The notes beneath the pieces are model-generated. The model did not search any database. It was not told the DNA's origin and was given only the letters and a program-made list of their open reading frames with translations. From JTS-RE37 sp041743425 (lineage in GTDB: Bacteria; Bacteroidota; Bacteroidia; Flavobacteriales; Flavobacteriaceae): 64,000 nt of DNA. Positions 1-9,181 of the stretch are shown here, piece after piece. Location of the stretch: NCBI GenBank assembly GCA_041743425.1, contig JBGTMS010000103.1, positions 51,699 to 115,698 of the forward strand. Reading direction: 5' to 3'. Each line of letters begins with the position of its first letter. The stretch's first letter is position 1. The position numbers and the translations under genes are program-made.

Positions 1-115
1 ACTGCAAATGAATGTCCGGGGTAGCCGATAGGATACCCGGCTTTATCAAAGATGAGACGTACAAGCCTAATTACGGTGGCACTTTCCGGCAGGGCAGAAA
101 TAGAGTTCCGCAAAC

Positions 116-706
116 CTATTGAAGGATCTGTAACCGTACATTCCTGAATTTTACGCGCCCATATTCGGCGGCCTGAAGGGCGATATATCCTTCTTCAAGA
201 TCATTATCCACGATGTCCGTCATTTGCTTTCCATTGATCCAGGTTTTCAACGAATTGCCTTCACAACGAATTTTATAGGTATTCCAGCGATTTAGTGTGG
301 TAACCTTGGACAGCGGGGCTGCGCGGGTTACTATGGACCCCGTTCTGGAGTTCTGATCAGGGTGCAGGTCCCAGATATTCATTTCATAACAGCTGATGTT
401 TGAGAGTTTAGCCTCTTTACAGCGAACAAAAATCCCCGAATTGACAGTGCTGTCCGGATAAAACTCCAGTTCCAGTATAAAATTCCTGTAAGTCTCCCTG
501 GTCATCACACCTCCTCCGGGAGCTGCTTCAGAAAGTCCTACCAATTCACCTTTGACAAATTTCCAGCTGGCAGTCCCCTGAGATACCCAATCCTGTCCGG
601 ATTCCGTAAAAATCTGTAATTTTTGGGCACGGGTTATTGAACAGGCTGCAAAGTTAAAGACAATGAGCCACACGGTCAGCCAGTAAGCGTTGAGTTTCAT
701 TTCCAT
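116..706 (-). CDS. Secreted DUF1080 (3-keto-disaccharide hydrolase-like) protein
   Basis: A 196-residue protein of the DUF1080 family, a concanavalin-like beta-sandwich that acts on or binds glycosides. Residues 8-22 form a hydrophobic signal segment; C22 in NFAAC could be a lipoprotein cysteine, so it is either lipid-anchored or cleaved after TRAQ. Family marks visible are SWKFVKGELVG near residue 47, NSGIFVRC, NIWDLHPDQNSRTGSI, then WINGKQ and a C-terminal GYIALQ...VKFRNVRL strand pair. The length is that of a single domain. ATG at 706 or 700 is possible. It lies next to other exported hydrolases, consistent with a role in glycan use. The substrate cannot be told from sequence. Confidence 0.85.
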   Translation of the reverse strand: MEMKLNAYWLTVWLIVFNFAACSITRAQKLQIFTESGQDWVSQGTASWKFVKGELVGLSEAAPGGGVMTRETYRNFILELEFYPDSTVNSGIFVRCKEAKLSNISCYEMNIWDLHPDQNSRTGSIVTRAAPLSKVTTLNRWNTYKIRCEGNSLKTWINGKQMTDIVDNDLEEGYIALQAAEYGRVKFRNVRLQILQ

Positions 707-856
707 GGCGTTAATTAGTAAATATAGGAAAAGAAATACCCGCCTGTTTTAAAAAACCATCATCCTTAAGCGATTTCAGGGAGTGAATGAATATATTTAT
801 CCTCTGCTCATTAGGGTACTACCCCATAGAGCATAGCTGAACCTGAACGACACATC

Positions 857-1621
857 ATGTGCTACGACATAAAGACCAACCTGGAGGCACAACTGCAAAG
901 GGCCCGGAGATATGGGGATCTGAACGCCGTCAGGGAACTGGCCTACAAACTTATACCCTATACCGACCTGCCTTTATTCCATGTTTCCGGGTTTAAACAT
1001 CCGAAATTGCTGGTTTACACCGTTGATTCGCCGCACCTTCCGGTGATCTCCCGCTGGGGTCTTGTGCCGCATTGGATTAAGGATAATAATGAACGCTTTA
1101 AAATTTGGAATAACACCCTGAATGCGCGAGGGGAAACCATTTTCGAAAAACCGGCTTTCAGAGAGGCGTCAAAGAGAAACAGATGCCTGATTTTTGTAGA
1201 TGGATTTTACGAGCATCACCATAAAGCGGGTGATACCTTCCCTCATTTTATATACCGCTGTGACATGCAGCCAATGGCATTGGCCGGACTTTGGAGTGAA
1301 TGGCTTGACAAGCTTACCGGTGAATTGATGCATACCTTTACAATAGTGACGACCACAGGCAATGCGCTGATGGCCAGAATCCATAACAATCCTAAACTGG
1401 AAGGTCCGAGGATGCCAGTCATACTCCCTGAACATCTGGAGGATGTCTGGCTTCAATCTTCATCGCAGGAGGCCGATCTGATAAAACTGAGAGAATTAAT
1501 ACGTCCATTTCCGGATGAGTTACTCGCCGCACATCCGGTAGCACGGTTAAGGGGTAAGAACTATTCGGGTAATGCGGAAGGCATCAGCGACAAAGTCTCT
1601 TATCCCGAGCTGGAACTTTAG
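857..1621 (+). CDS. SOS response-associated peptidase (HMCES/YedK family)
   Basis: A 254-residue SRAP-domain protein. The family forms a covalent thiazolidine crosslink through Cys2 with abasic sites in single-stranded DNA, which protects the lesion. The start is fixed by the invariant MC at the N-terminus. Other active-site signatures are LNARGET (N89, R91), DGFYE (E119) and the histidine in ARIHNN (H176), followed by RMPVIL. The length is close to the usual 200-250. It stands alone, 150 bases from the divergent DUF1080 gene, with no LexA-like box that I can recognise upstream. Confidence 0.93.
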   Translation: MCYDIKTNLEAQLQRARRYGDLNAVRELAYKLIPYTDLPLFHVSGFKHPKLLVYTVDSPHLPVISRWGLVPHWIKDNNERFKIWNNTLNARGETIFEKPAFREASKRNRCLIFVDGFYEHHHKAGDTFPHFIYRCDMQPMALAGLWSEWLDKLTGELMHTFTIVTTTGNALMARIHNNPKLEGPRMPVILPEHLEDVWLQSSSQEADLIKLRELIRPFPDELLAAHPVARLRGKNYSGNAEGISDKVSYPELEL

Positions 1622-1864
1622 AATCTCCTTTTCTTACAATCCCGTTAATCGGTGGAAGCGGAAGGGATCACATCCGGATAGACAATCCAGGACAGGCAAT
1701 TTACCCCTTTAATATGGGCCAGATTGTTGCTGATTTTTATCGACTCATTTTTTATTAAAAGATTCTCAGGATCGGTTGGAACTCGACTGATAATTCAATA
1801 AATTCCACAACTAATTGAGTCCGGATTCCGGATTGCGACCCACGTCGATTAAAAACCTGTTACA

Positions 1865-3136
1865 ATGAATCAGCATAATTCAAATCATATTTTTATGAGA
1901 AGGTCCTTTTGTCATTTGCTATTTTTCTTTTGCAGTCTGTTCCCCATTTCGTTAACAGCTCAGGGTCCCCTGCCGGTTGAAGATCGTCTCATTGGATTTT
2001 CCGCCGAAAGGCTTCAGCGTTATTCCGGTTTTCTGGAAGAAGAAGTGACCCAGAGCAGAATTCCGGGAGCGGTTTCAATGGTGATGCACCACGGCAGGAT
2101 AGTTGATCAGTCTTCCTACGGCTTCAGCGATCTGAGCCGGCGGAAAAATATGAAAACGGATGACATCTTTCATCTGATGTCCATGACGAAACCCATTGTT
2201 ACAACTGCCTTTATGATGCTCTATGAAGAAGGTCATTTTCTTCTATCTGACCCCGTATCCAAATACCTCCCCGCTTGTAAGGGTGTAAAGGTGGCAAAGG
2301 ATGTGCAGGCCGGCACTGAGGGCGGTACTGTTGCGGCTGACCAGGAAATTACCATCCACCAGCTATTGACACATACAGCCGGCTTTTCTCATGGTCTTGG
2401 TGGTACGGAATTGGATAAGGAAGTATCTCGTGCACTCTATGCCGAACCTCATGAAAATATTGAGCAGCGCGTTCAGAGCCTCTTCCGGCTCCCCCTGGTA
2501 GGTCAACCTGGCGCGCAATGGAATTACAGTGCATCCCCCGATGTCCTGTCCTTGCTGATCGAGCATTTTTCCGGGATGACCACAGCGCAATTTTTACAGG
2601 AGCGATTATTCGGCCCCCTCGGTATGACTGACACCGGCTATAATATCCCGAAAGAGAAAAAGGAACGATGGGTGCCCGTACATGAAGTAGATAAAACTGG
2701 CAACCTCATCGTTTCGGAACAGCAATTGCCTATCGAAGGAAATACGGTCTTTGGGGGAACTCATGGATTATTTTCAACGGCCGGCGACTATATGAAATTT
2801 TGCATGATGATGATCAACAAAGGAAATGCGAATGGCCAGCAATTTCTGAGTCCTAAAACGGTGGAGTTGATGACCACAAACAACGTGGGCGATTTATATC
2901 AGTCCCCGGGTCAGGGTTTCGGTCTGGGTTATGGGGTTACCACCAATTTAGCCCAAAGCGAAGCGATAGGGTCCGTAGGGCAGTACTATTGGAGCGGTGC
3001 CTATTGTACATATTTTTTTATAGATCCGGAGGAAGACCTGGTCGTGATCCTTCTGAGCCAGTTGCAACCCTATAGCAATTATTACGGTGATAAAATGAGG
3101 CAATTTGTCTACCAGGCTATGATTTCCGAAGAATGA
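1865..3136 (+). CDS. Secreted serine hydrolase, class C beta-lactamase/esterase family
   Basis: A 423-residue protein with a signal peptide (hydrophobic residues 17-32, cut near LTAQ). The beta-lactamase fold is shown by the SxxK motif SMTK at 106-109, the tyrosine motif YSAS at 221-224 in the esterase-like form YSxxxDVL, THTAGF near 169-174, and a C-terminal GGTHGLFSTAGDYMKF stretch. The YSxxxDVL form resembles EstB-type esterases rather than true AmpC enzymes, so hydrolysis of an ester or D-amino-acid peptide is likelier than antibiotic resistance. A 240-base gap precedes the gene with no recognised features. Confidence 0.88.
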   Translation: MNQHNSNHIFMRRSFCHLLFFFCSLFPISLTAQGPLPVEDRLIGFSAERLQRYSGFLEEEVTQSRIPGAVSMVMHHGRIVDQSSYGFSDLSRRKNMKTDDIFHLMSMTKPIVTTAFMMLYEEGHFLLSDPVSKYLPACKGVKVAKDVQAGTEGGTVAADQEITIHQLLTHTAGFSHGLGGTELDKEVSRALYAEPHENIEQRVQSLFRLPLVGQPGAQWNYSASPDVLSLLIEHFSGMTTAQFLQERLFGPLGMTDTGYNIPKEKKERWVPVHEVDKTGNLIVSEQQLPIEGNTVFGGTHGLFSTAGDYMKFCMMMINKGNANGQQFLSPKTVELMTTNNVGDLYQSPGQGFGLGYGVTTNLAQSEAIGSVGQYYWSGAYCTYFFIDPEEDLVVILLSQLQPYSNYYGDKMRQFVYQAMISEE

Positions 3137-3275
3137 TGCTGCATCCTGCCGGATGTTCCACGGAACATGACTTATTTCATCGTTATATCAGAATCCGGCA
3201 GATGTTCCCGCCAAATTTGTTCCATTTTGGCCAATCCCGGATTTAAGGTATCTTGGTTACAAATTTAAATTACAG

Positions 3276-3920
3276 ATGAGATACCTTGTATTCTTACTGC
3301 TATTCTCTGCGACCATGTTGTTTGGACAGGATCCGCTGAGATTTGAGGATGAGGTCTCCGCCATTCAGAAAAAATACGATACCCTCTGGGACCCTTCTGC
3401 AAGGACCATTGTTTTTACCGGTAGTTCAAGTATCAGGATCTGGAATGCCCTTCCTGAACTTTTTCCCGGGCATCATGTGGTGAATACCGGGTTTGGTGGG
3501 TCACAAGCTTCTGATCTGATTGCCTATACCGATTCACTTATATTAAAATACCATCCCTGGAAGGTATTTATATACGAAGGGGACAACGATTTGTGGGCAG
3601 GTAAAAGACCAGGACAGGTAATGAGGGATACTGAAGAAATTATCCGGGCCATCAAGGCAAATTACCCGGAGGCCCGCATTGTACTCATAAGTGCCAAACC
3701 AAGTATTTCAAGATGGAAGTTAAAGGGAAAATATCTTCGGCTTAACAGGAATTTCCAGCGGATCAGCCGCAGGGATTCTGCTGTCGATTATGCCAACATC
3801 TGGGATACCATGTTATTGGAGGGAAAAGTTCGGGCTGATATTTTTTTAGAGGATGGATTGCACATGAACAACAAGGGGTATGAATTATGGTATCCTGTAA
3901 TTAAAAAATATATAGACTAA
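3276..3920 (+). CDS. Secreted SGNH/GDSL-type hydrolase
   Basis: A 214-residue exported esterase or deacetylase of the SGNH superfamily. There is a signal peptide at 1-18 (cut at LFGQ). Block I is GSSSIRIW at 49-56 with nucleophile S51, block II has G74 in GFGGS, block III is GDND at 102-105 with N104, and block V is DGLH with D193 and H196. These complete the catalytic set. It lies 25 bases upstream of the GH20 gene, and the pair may form one transcription unit acting on acetylated amino sugars; that link is inferred from position only. Confidence 0.88.
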   Translation: MRYLVFLLLFSATMLFGQDPLRFEDEVSAIQKKYDTLWDPSARTIVFTGSSSIRIWNALPELFPGHHVVNTGFGGSQASDLIAYTDSLILKYHPWKVFIYEGDNDLWAGKRPGQVMRDTEEIIRAIKANYPEARIVLISAKPSISRWKLKGKYLRLNRNFQRISRRDSAVDYANIWDTMLLEGKVRADIFLEDGLHMNNKGYELWYPVIKKYID

Positions 3921-3945
3921 AACTATAAATTAAAATTCTGTGTTT

Positions 3946-5577
3946 ATGAGTTCATATAAATTACACCCTGACAAATACTGCGTTTTCCTTCTTTTGATAT
4001 CGGTTTGTTTGCTGTTTGCATGTAATGAAGAACGACGTAAAGAAATAAAGTTTCCATCTACGGATCTGACTAAAGCGGCGATGATCCCTAAACCTTTGAA
4101 AATTACTCCCACCAACTCGGCTTTTGGCCTGGATCAGTTCACGGCGATTTATACCTCTCAGAATGCGGGTGGTTTTGAAGAGACTGGTCTGTTCCTGGCA
4201 GAAAAAATAAAAGAGTCGATCGGTTTAAATCTTTCGGTTAACAAATCAGATCCGGGAACGGTTGACCGGATAATTTATATTAACAGGGCAGACAGCACGG
4301 AAATTGAGGGAACGGAGGCATACGTACTTACTGTAAATAATGACTCGGTAATTATTAATGCAGCAACTTCAGAAGGAGCCTTCCGGGCCGTTCAGACGCT
4401 TCGTCAGATCATACCTGACGTAAGTAATGATACCCTTGCGGAACATAACATATGGCCCATCCCATCTGGGAAAATCACAGACCGTCCGAATTTTGGATAC
4501 CGCAGTTCCATGCTCGATGTAGCCAGGCACTTCTTCAGTGTTGAGGATGTCAAGCACTATATTGACCTTCTTGCCTATTACAAAATAAACACGCTCCACC
4601 TGCACCTCTCGGACGACCAGGGATGGCGCATTGAAATTAAATCATGGCCAAAACTTACAACGATTGGGGGCAGCACAGAAGTCGGTGGGGCTGCAGGTGG
4701 CTTTTATACTCAGGAAGAATATAAAGAGATTGTTGCCTATGCCATGGCGCATTACATGACCGTCGTTCCGGAGATAGACATGCCCGGGCATACGAACGCT
4801 GCTTCAGTGTCCTATCCTTTCCTGAATGGAAATGGGAAAACTCCTGAACTTTATGAAGGAACCCAGGTGGGCTTCAGCACTTTTGATACCCGGAAGGATA
4901 CGGTCTACGCCTTTATAGATGATGTTATTCGGGAAATTACCGAGATGTCCCCGGGGCCCTATTTTCATATAGGGGGAGATGAAAGCCATGTTACAAAAAA
5001 AGCCGATTATATCTATTTTGTAAATAGGGTCGAAAAAATAGTTCAGAAATACGGCAAACGCATGATCGGATGGGATGAAGTGGCAACTGCGGATGTCAGC
5101 AATTCTTCAGTGGCTCAATTCTGGTCCAGCGAGGAAAATGCCAACCTGGCGGTGGCCAAGGGTATGAAGGTGATCGTTTCACCCGCCAAAAAAGCGTATC
5201 TGGATATGCAGTACGACAGCCTTTCCAAATTCGGTTTACACTGGGCTGCCTATATTCCGGTAGATACCGCATACGTCTGGAATCCTGAAAAATATGCCCA
5301 GGCTCTGACACCCGAAAATATCCTGGGAGTGGAAGCCCCCCTCTGGTCCGAAACCATAAGCAGCATAGAGGAATTGGAATACCTGGCTTTCCCAAGGGTG
5401 ATCGGCTACTCTGAATTAAGCTGGAGCACCGCTGAAAACAGGGACTGGGAACACTACAAAGACCGTCTTGCCCGTCAGGGGCCGTATCTGGACAGGATGA
5501 ACGTCAACTACTACGCTTCAGATAAAATAGATTGGCAGGAGAGCAAGTATACCTATAAGGATATTAAAAAAGATTAA
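3946..5577 (+). CDS. Beta-N-acetylhexosaminidase lipoprotein (GH20)
   Basis: A glycoside hydrolase family 20 enzyme releasing terminal N-acetylglucosamine or N-acetylgalactosamine. The catalytic motif HIGGDESH is at 341-348, with D345 polarising the substrate acetamido group and E346 as acid. An N-terminal GH20b-like domain (about 40-165) precedes the barrel, which starts near YRSSMLDVARHFF. The N-terminus has a hydrophobic stretch ending LLFAC, a lipobox, so it is probably anchored to a membrane. ATG at 3946 is preferred over the in-frame GTG at 3940. Length, 543 residues, is normal for the family. Confidence 0.93.
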   Translation: MSSYKLHPDKYCVFLLLISVCLLFACNEERRKEIKFPSTDLTKAAMIPKPLKITPTNSAFGLDQFTAIYTSQNAGGFEETGLFLAEKIKESIGLNLSVNKSDPGTVDRIIYINRADSTEIEGTEAYVLTVNNDSVIINAATSEGAFRAVQTLRQIIPDVSNDTLAEHNIWPIPSGKITDRPNFGYRSSMLDVARHFFSVEDVKHYIDLLAYYKINTLHLHLSDDQGWRIEIKSWPKLTTIGGSTEVGGAAGGFYTQEEYKEIVAYAMAHYMTVVPEIDMPGHTNAASVSYPFLNGNGKTPELYEGTQVGFSTFDTRKDTVYAFIDDVIREITEMSPGPYFHIGGDESHVTKKADYIYFVNRVEKIVQKYGKRMIGWDEVATADVSNSSVAQFWSSEENANLAVAKGMKVIVSPAKKAYLDMQYDSLSKFGLHWAAYIPVDTAYVWNPEKYAQALTPENILGVEAPLWSETISSIEELEYLAFPRVIGYSELSWSTAENRDWEHYKDRLARQGPYLDRMNVNYYASDKIDWQESKYTYKDIKKD

Positions 5578-5715
5578 AGGGATTTACTTCTACCTGAACA
5601 CTGCGAGCCAATACGGGTTTGCGATCCGATGTCGGAAAAAATATTTTTACATTATTTGCGCAAGCAGATACTTGCCTTTATATTTGTAATCAAAGGCTTC
5701 TTAAATTAAAGGACT

Positions 5716-6066
5716 ATGGAAATCAGAAGGGATGTTTATCAGGCTATCGCGGATCCCACCAGAAGGGAAATTCTGCAAGTGCTTGCATCGGGGGCTTGTA
5801 ATCTGAACACCCTGACCGAAAACTTTGAGATGAGTCGTCAGGCAATTTCCCTTCATGTAAAAATTCTAAGGGAGTGCGAGGTCATCTCCGTAAGGAAACA
5901 GGGAAGGGATCGGATTTGTGAGATCCAGCCACAATCTCTGAGGGAAGTTCACCAATGGGCCGATCAATTCAGGACTTTTTGGACAGAAAAACTGAAAGCA
6001 CTTCAATTTGTATTGGAGCACGACAGCGATTTGGTTGGAAAATCGGCGGAGCCAAAATCCTATTAA
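5716..6066 (+). CDS. ArsR-family winged-helix transcriptional regulator
   Basis: A 116-residue HTH_20/ArsR-type repressor. The winged helix covers about residues 8-75: ADPTRREIL at 12-20, recognition helix SRQAISLHVKIL, and a wing with the VRKQGRDR stretch. The metal-binding CxC pattern of ArsR/SmtB sensors is absent, which fits the subgroup encoded next to SRPBCC proteins. It lies 12 bases before an AHSA1/SRPBCC gene, a very common pairing, and probably controls that gene and itself. Confidence 0.9.
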   Translation: MEIRRDVYQAIADPTRREILQVLASGACNLNTLTENFEMSRQAISLHVKILRECEVISVRKQGRDRICEIQPQSLREVHQWADQFRTFWTEKLKALQFVLEHDSDLVGKSAEPKSY

Positions 6067-6078
6067 AACTAAGATAAA

Positions 6079-6519
6079 ATGAAAGCAGTTATTGTAGAGG
6101 AAACGTTTAATGCCGATGTCAAAAAAGTCTGGATCGCACTTACGGAGAAAGCGCAGATGAAAAAGTGGTATTTTGACCTTTCTGATTTTAAAGCCGAACC
6201 AGGCTTTGAATTTACATTCAGCGGAAAAGGTAGTAAAGGAGAACTTTTTGTACACCTGTGCAAGGTCACCGAGGTTATTCCGCTGAAAAAAATACAATAT
6301 AGTTGGGAGTATGAAAATAGGGAAGGTTATTCCACAGTTACCTTCGAGTTATTTGAAATTAATAAGGGCACCACAGTGAAAGTTACCCATACCGGTCTCG
6401 ATTCCTTTCCGAAGGGGCATCCCGATTTTGCGCCGGAAAGTTTTCAGAAAGGCTGGAATTCGCTGATCAGGGAAGCGCTGCGCGGTTATCTTGAAAACAC
6501 CAACAATGTGGAGCGATAA
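6079..6519 (+). CDS. SRPBCC (AHSA1-like) domain protein
   Basis: A 146-residue START-like fold protein of the Activator of Hsp90 ATPase homologue 1 group. The pattern is EETFNADVKKVWIALTEKAQMKKWYF at the N-terminus (cavity-opening helix), a central antiparallel sheet with YSWEYEN, and the C-terminal helix beginning FQKGWNSLIREAL. The fold binds hydrophobic ligands in a deep pocket; the ligand is unknown. It forms a two-gene unit with the ArsR regulator upstream. Confidence 0.88.
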   Translation: MKAVIVEETFNADVKKVWIALTEKAQMKKWYFDLSDFKAEPGFEFTFSGKGSKGELFVHLCKVTEVIPLKKIQYSWEYENREGYSTVTFELFEINKGTTVKVTHTGLDSFPKGHPDFAPESFQKGWNSLIREALRGYLENTNNVER

Positions 6520-6598
6520 CCGCTGCGATTTTACGTGATCTACATACGGTTTCACTCAGCTATCTTGCGCATGTCAAAGATATCGTACAGCAGATGTT

Positions 6599-7057
6599 TT
6601 ACTCTTCTTCCCCGCGATCTGCCTGTCGAGCAACGTCATCGCCGTCAGGCCCAGTTGTTTCGGAGTCGTCAGCAAAATCAGTTATTCCGTGCTCCGTAAG
6701 TAGATTATACCACTGGACCACTTTTTTAATATCGCTGGTATACACCCTGTCTTCATCGTAATCCGGCAGGACTTCAAAGAAATAGGCCTCCAATTGCAAC
6801 TTGTCATCTTTATGACTGACAGGTGTTTTCCCTCCATTCTCTTTCTTATGAATCAGTAAGAAAACTTCTCTGAGAGGTAGCTCTTTTTCCAGGGTATAGA
6901 TCGCTATCTCTGATAAAACACTAACATTACTTCGCATACCAACAGTCATCTTTTTTCCGTCAAGCAGCGACTCCGCCACAAAACCTGAACGGGTTTGTGT
7001 CAGTAATTTATAAAGACCGGGTTTACCGGCAATTGATAAAATCTTATCTAGTTTCAT
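6599..7057 (-). CDS. DUF5606 family protein
   Basis: A 152-residue cytoplasmic protein of the Bacteroidota family DUF5606, of unknown function. The conserved N-terminal part MKLDKILSIAGKPGLYKL is followed by a compact domain to about residue 127 (VQWYNLLTEHGITDF). The last 25 residues are acidic and polar and look disordered. It is the third gene of a minus-strand run after ruvX and def, 109 bases downstream of def, an arrangement I regard as typical for flavobacteria. Confidence 0.88.
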   Translation of the reverse strand: MKLDKILSIAGKPGLYKLLTQTRSGFVAESLLDGKKMTVGMRSNVSVLSEIAIYTLEKELPLREVFLLIHKKENGGKTPVSHKDDKLQLEAYFFEVLPDYDEDRVYTSDIKKVVQWYNLLTEHGITDFADDSETTGPDGDDVARQADRGEEE

Positions 7058-7166
7058 TTACACTATAAAATTTGAATCAAAATAGAAATTTAGTATCCCC
7101 TAAAATACGCTGTAAAACTCCGGCCTTGCCTGCGACATATTCGCAACTTAACTTATGACAGGCAAA

Positions 7167-7757
7167 TCATCGTCCTTTTTTCAAAAGCGGAAAGCGCATC
7201 TTGTATTCAACATCGATGTTGCCTTTTGATATATTCAAAAGTTTCCCCTTCAGCAGTCTTTTTTTTAAGCTGGAAATTTTGTCTGTAAACAGAATTCCCT
7301 CAATATGATCGTATTCATGCTGAATTACCCGGGCCAGCAGCCCTGTGTAAGTCGCACGGCTGCTATTAAAGTTTTCGTCCAGAAAGGTCAGGGTGATCGT
7401 ATCCTTTCTGGTTACATCCTCATGTATATCCGGAATGCTTAGGCATCCCTCGTTAAAGGCCCAGTTGTTGCCGGATTCCTCATCCATTCTGGCATTGATA
7501 AATACCTTTTTAAAGCTTCTGAGAAATTCCTGTTCTTCCTGAGGTAAATTTTCATCTTCACTGAAAGGCTGGGTATCAATTACGAAAATACGTAGTGCTA
7601 CTCCAACTTGCGGGGCAGCGAGTCCAAGTCCGTTGGCCTTATACATTGTCTCCCACATATTCGTGATAAGGTCTGAAAGTCCGGGATGGTCTTTATCTAC
7701 CGGAGTGGCTTCTTTTCGCAATACAGGATCGCCATAAGCGACAATAGGTAATGTCAT
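7167..7757 (-). CDS. def: Peptide deformylase
   Basis: Removes the formyl group from the N-terminal methionine of new proteins. All three metal-site motifs are present: GLGLAAPQ at 43-50, EGCLS at 103-107 (ligand C105) and HEYDH at 147-151 with the catalytic glutamate. The 196-residue length and the insertion between motifs 1 and 2 (SEDENLPQEEQEF) match the Bacteroidota form. It starts one base after the ruvX stop codon, so the two are almost certainly co-transcribed. Confidence 0.97.
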   Translation of the reverse strand: MTLPIVAYGDPVLRKEATPVDKDHPGLSDLITNMWETMYKANGLGLAAPQVGVALRIFVIDTQPFSEDENLPQEEQEFLRSFKKVFINARMDEESGNNWAFNEGCLSIPDIHEDVTRKDTITLTFLDENFNSSRATYTGLLARVIQHEYDHIEGILFTDKISSLKKRLLKGKLLNISKGNIDVEYKMRFPLLKKGR

Positions 7758-7758
7758 G

Positions 7759-8172
7759 CTACTGAATACGATTTAAATACGATTGCAGAATTAATGTGGC
7801 ACTGATCTCATCAATGAGGGCTTTGTTTCTCCGATGTTTTTTTTTTAAACCTCCTTCTATCATGCTATGGACGGCCATGACTGATGTAAATCGTTCATCC
7901 TGACGCTTTACGGGAATCTCCGGAAATTTCAATGCACATACTTTTAAAAATACATGGATCATTCTTTCGGAATCCGAGGGTGTATTATCCATTTGTCTCG
8001 GAGCTCCTACTATAAGTAATTCCACTTCTTCTCTCAGGAGGTATGATTCAAGAAATGGGATAAGATCTGAGGTCTTGACAGTGGTCAGACCAGAAGCAAT
8101 TAGCTTCAGTTCATCCGTTACAGCTATGCCGGTTCGTATCTTCCCATAATCCAAGGCCATCAACCTGCCCAC
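7759..8172 (-). CDS. ruvX: Holliday junction resolvase-like RuvX/YqgF
   Basis: A RNase H-fold protein of the YqgF family, implicated in 16S rRNA processing and possibly in junction resolution. The catalytic aspartate lies in ALDYGKIRTGIAVTD near the N-terminus, with a second acidic cluster in RQDERFTSV and a third near ALIDEISA. I prefer the GTG at 8172, which gives the family-like N-terminus (V)GRLMALDYG. An ATG at 8199 would add nine unusual residues (GYFCKKKQ) and an ATG at 8160 would clip the first strand. It is the first gene of the ruvX-def unit and diverges from dapD. Confidence 0.9.
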   Translation of the reverse strand: MGRLMALDYGKIRTGIAVTDELKLIASGLTTVKTSDLIPFLESYLLREEVELLIVGAPRQMDNTPSDSERMIHVFLKVCALKFPEIPVKRQDERFTSVMAVHSMIEGGLKKKHRRNKALIDEISATLILQSYLNRIQ

Positions 8173-8270
8173 CTGCTTTTTTTTGCAAAAATAACCCATA
8201 ATTTGTTATAGCTATAAAATTCAGCCGCAATATTATATGGGAGCATGTATCTTTACGGAAATTAAATAGA

Positions 8271-9086
8271 ATGAAGGAATTGCAGCAGCGTATTGAGAGG
8301 GCCTGGGAAAATCGTGACCTGTTAGGGGAAGAGGCAACCCAGGACGCCATCCGGCAGGCAATCCAGCTGATCGATGAAGGTGTATTACGTTGTGCAGAAC
8401 CAACCGGAAACGGGTGGCTTATAAATGAGTGGATCAAAAAGGCGGTGATCTTGTATTTTCCTATACAGAAAATGGAAACCCAGGAAGTGGGTATCCTTGA
8501 ATTTCATGACAAAATCCCTTTAAAAAAAGGGTATGCCGCCAAAGGTATCCGGGTAGTACCCCACGCCATCGCCCGGCATGGATCGTATATTGCGTCGGGG
8601 ACGATCCTGATGCCCTCCTATATCAATATAGGAGCATATGTCGATGAAGGTACTATGGTAGATACCTGGGCCACCGTGGGAAGTTGCGCCCAGATTGGAA
8701 AGAATGTACATCTCAGCGGAGGCGTTGGCATAGGCGGTGTTTTGGAACCCTTACAGGCCGCTCCTGTGATAATTGAAGATAATGCCTTTATCGGAAGCCG
8801 ATGTATTGTTGTTGAAGGGGTCAGGATAGAAAAAGAAGCGGTACTGGGAGCCAATGTAGTTCTTACGGGATCGACGAAGATCATTGATGTTAGCGGGGAG
8901 GAGCCGGTCGAAACCAAAGGCCTGATTCCGGCCCGTTCGGTGGTTATTCCCGGCAGCTATCCCAAAAAATTTCCAGCCGGTGAATATCAGGTTCCCTGTG
9001 CGCTGATCATTGGAAAAAGAAAGGAGAGTACAAATAAAAAGACCTCTCTGAATGAGGCCCTTAGAGAATACAAAGTATCCGTCTGA
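8271..9086 (+). CDS. dapD: 2,3,4,5-tetrahydropyridine-2,6-dicarboxylate N-succinyltransferase
   Basis: Fourth-step acyltransferase of the succinylase route to meso-diaminopimelate and lysine. The 271 residues show the DapD N-terminal helical domain, a left-handed beta-helix made of hexapeptide repeats (about 105-215, for example IGAYVDEGTMVDTWATVGSC and IGKNVHLSGGVGIGGVLEP) and the family ending PCALIIGKR. Length matches the E. coli enzyme (274). It stands alone on the plus strand opposite ruvX; lysA, the last pathway step, is 25 kb away in this window. Confidence 0.96.
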   Translation: MKELQQRIERAWENRDLLGEEATQDAIRQAIQLIDEGVLRCAEPTGNGWLINEWIKKAVILYFPIQKMETQEVGILEFHDKIPLKKGYAAKGIRVVPHAIARHGSYIASGTILMPSYINIGAYVDEGTMVDTWATVGSCAQIGKNVHLSGGVGIGGVLEPLQAAPVIIEDNAFIGSRCIVVEGVRIEKEAVLGANVVLTGSTKIIDVSGEEPVETKGLIPARSVVIPGSYPKKFPAGEYQVPCALIIGKRKESTNKKTSLNEALREYKVSV

Positions 9087-9181
9087 AGTGCCCCATTGAA
9101 AAACTTCCGGTCTGCCTCCAGCCTCCGGTTTTGGTTTTGATCGCGTTCAACTCCTGCCAATGTGAAATTTAAGTTTCCTTC

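Noticed and set aside
1..115. Open minus-strand frame continuing left of the DUF1080 gene (39 codons to the window edge).
   Set aside because: It overlaps the end of DUF1080 in another frame, has no start codon and no family likeness; the stretch is too short to call.
1865..3136. Beta-lactamase-like genes (also 35721-37745) as antibiotic-resistance genes.
   Set aside because: The motifs fit the broad serine esterase/peptidase groups, and there is no ampR regulator or AmpC-type KTG region that I can confirm.
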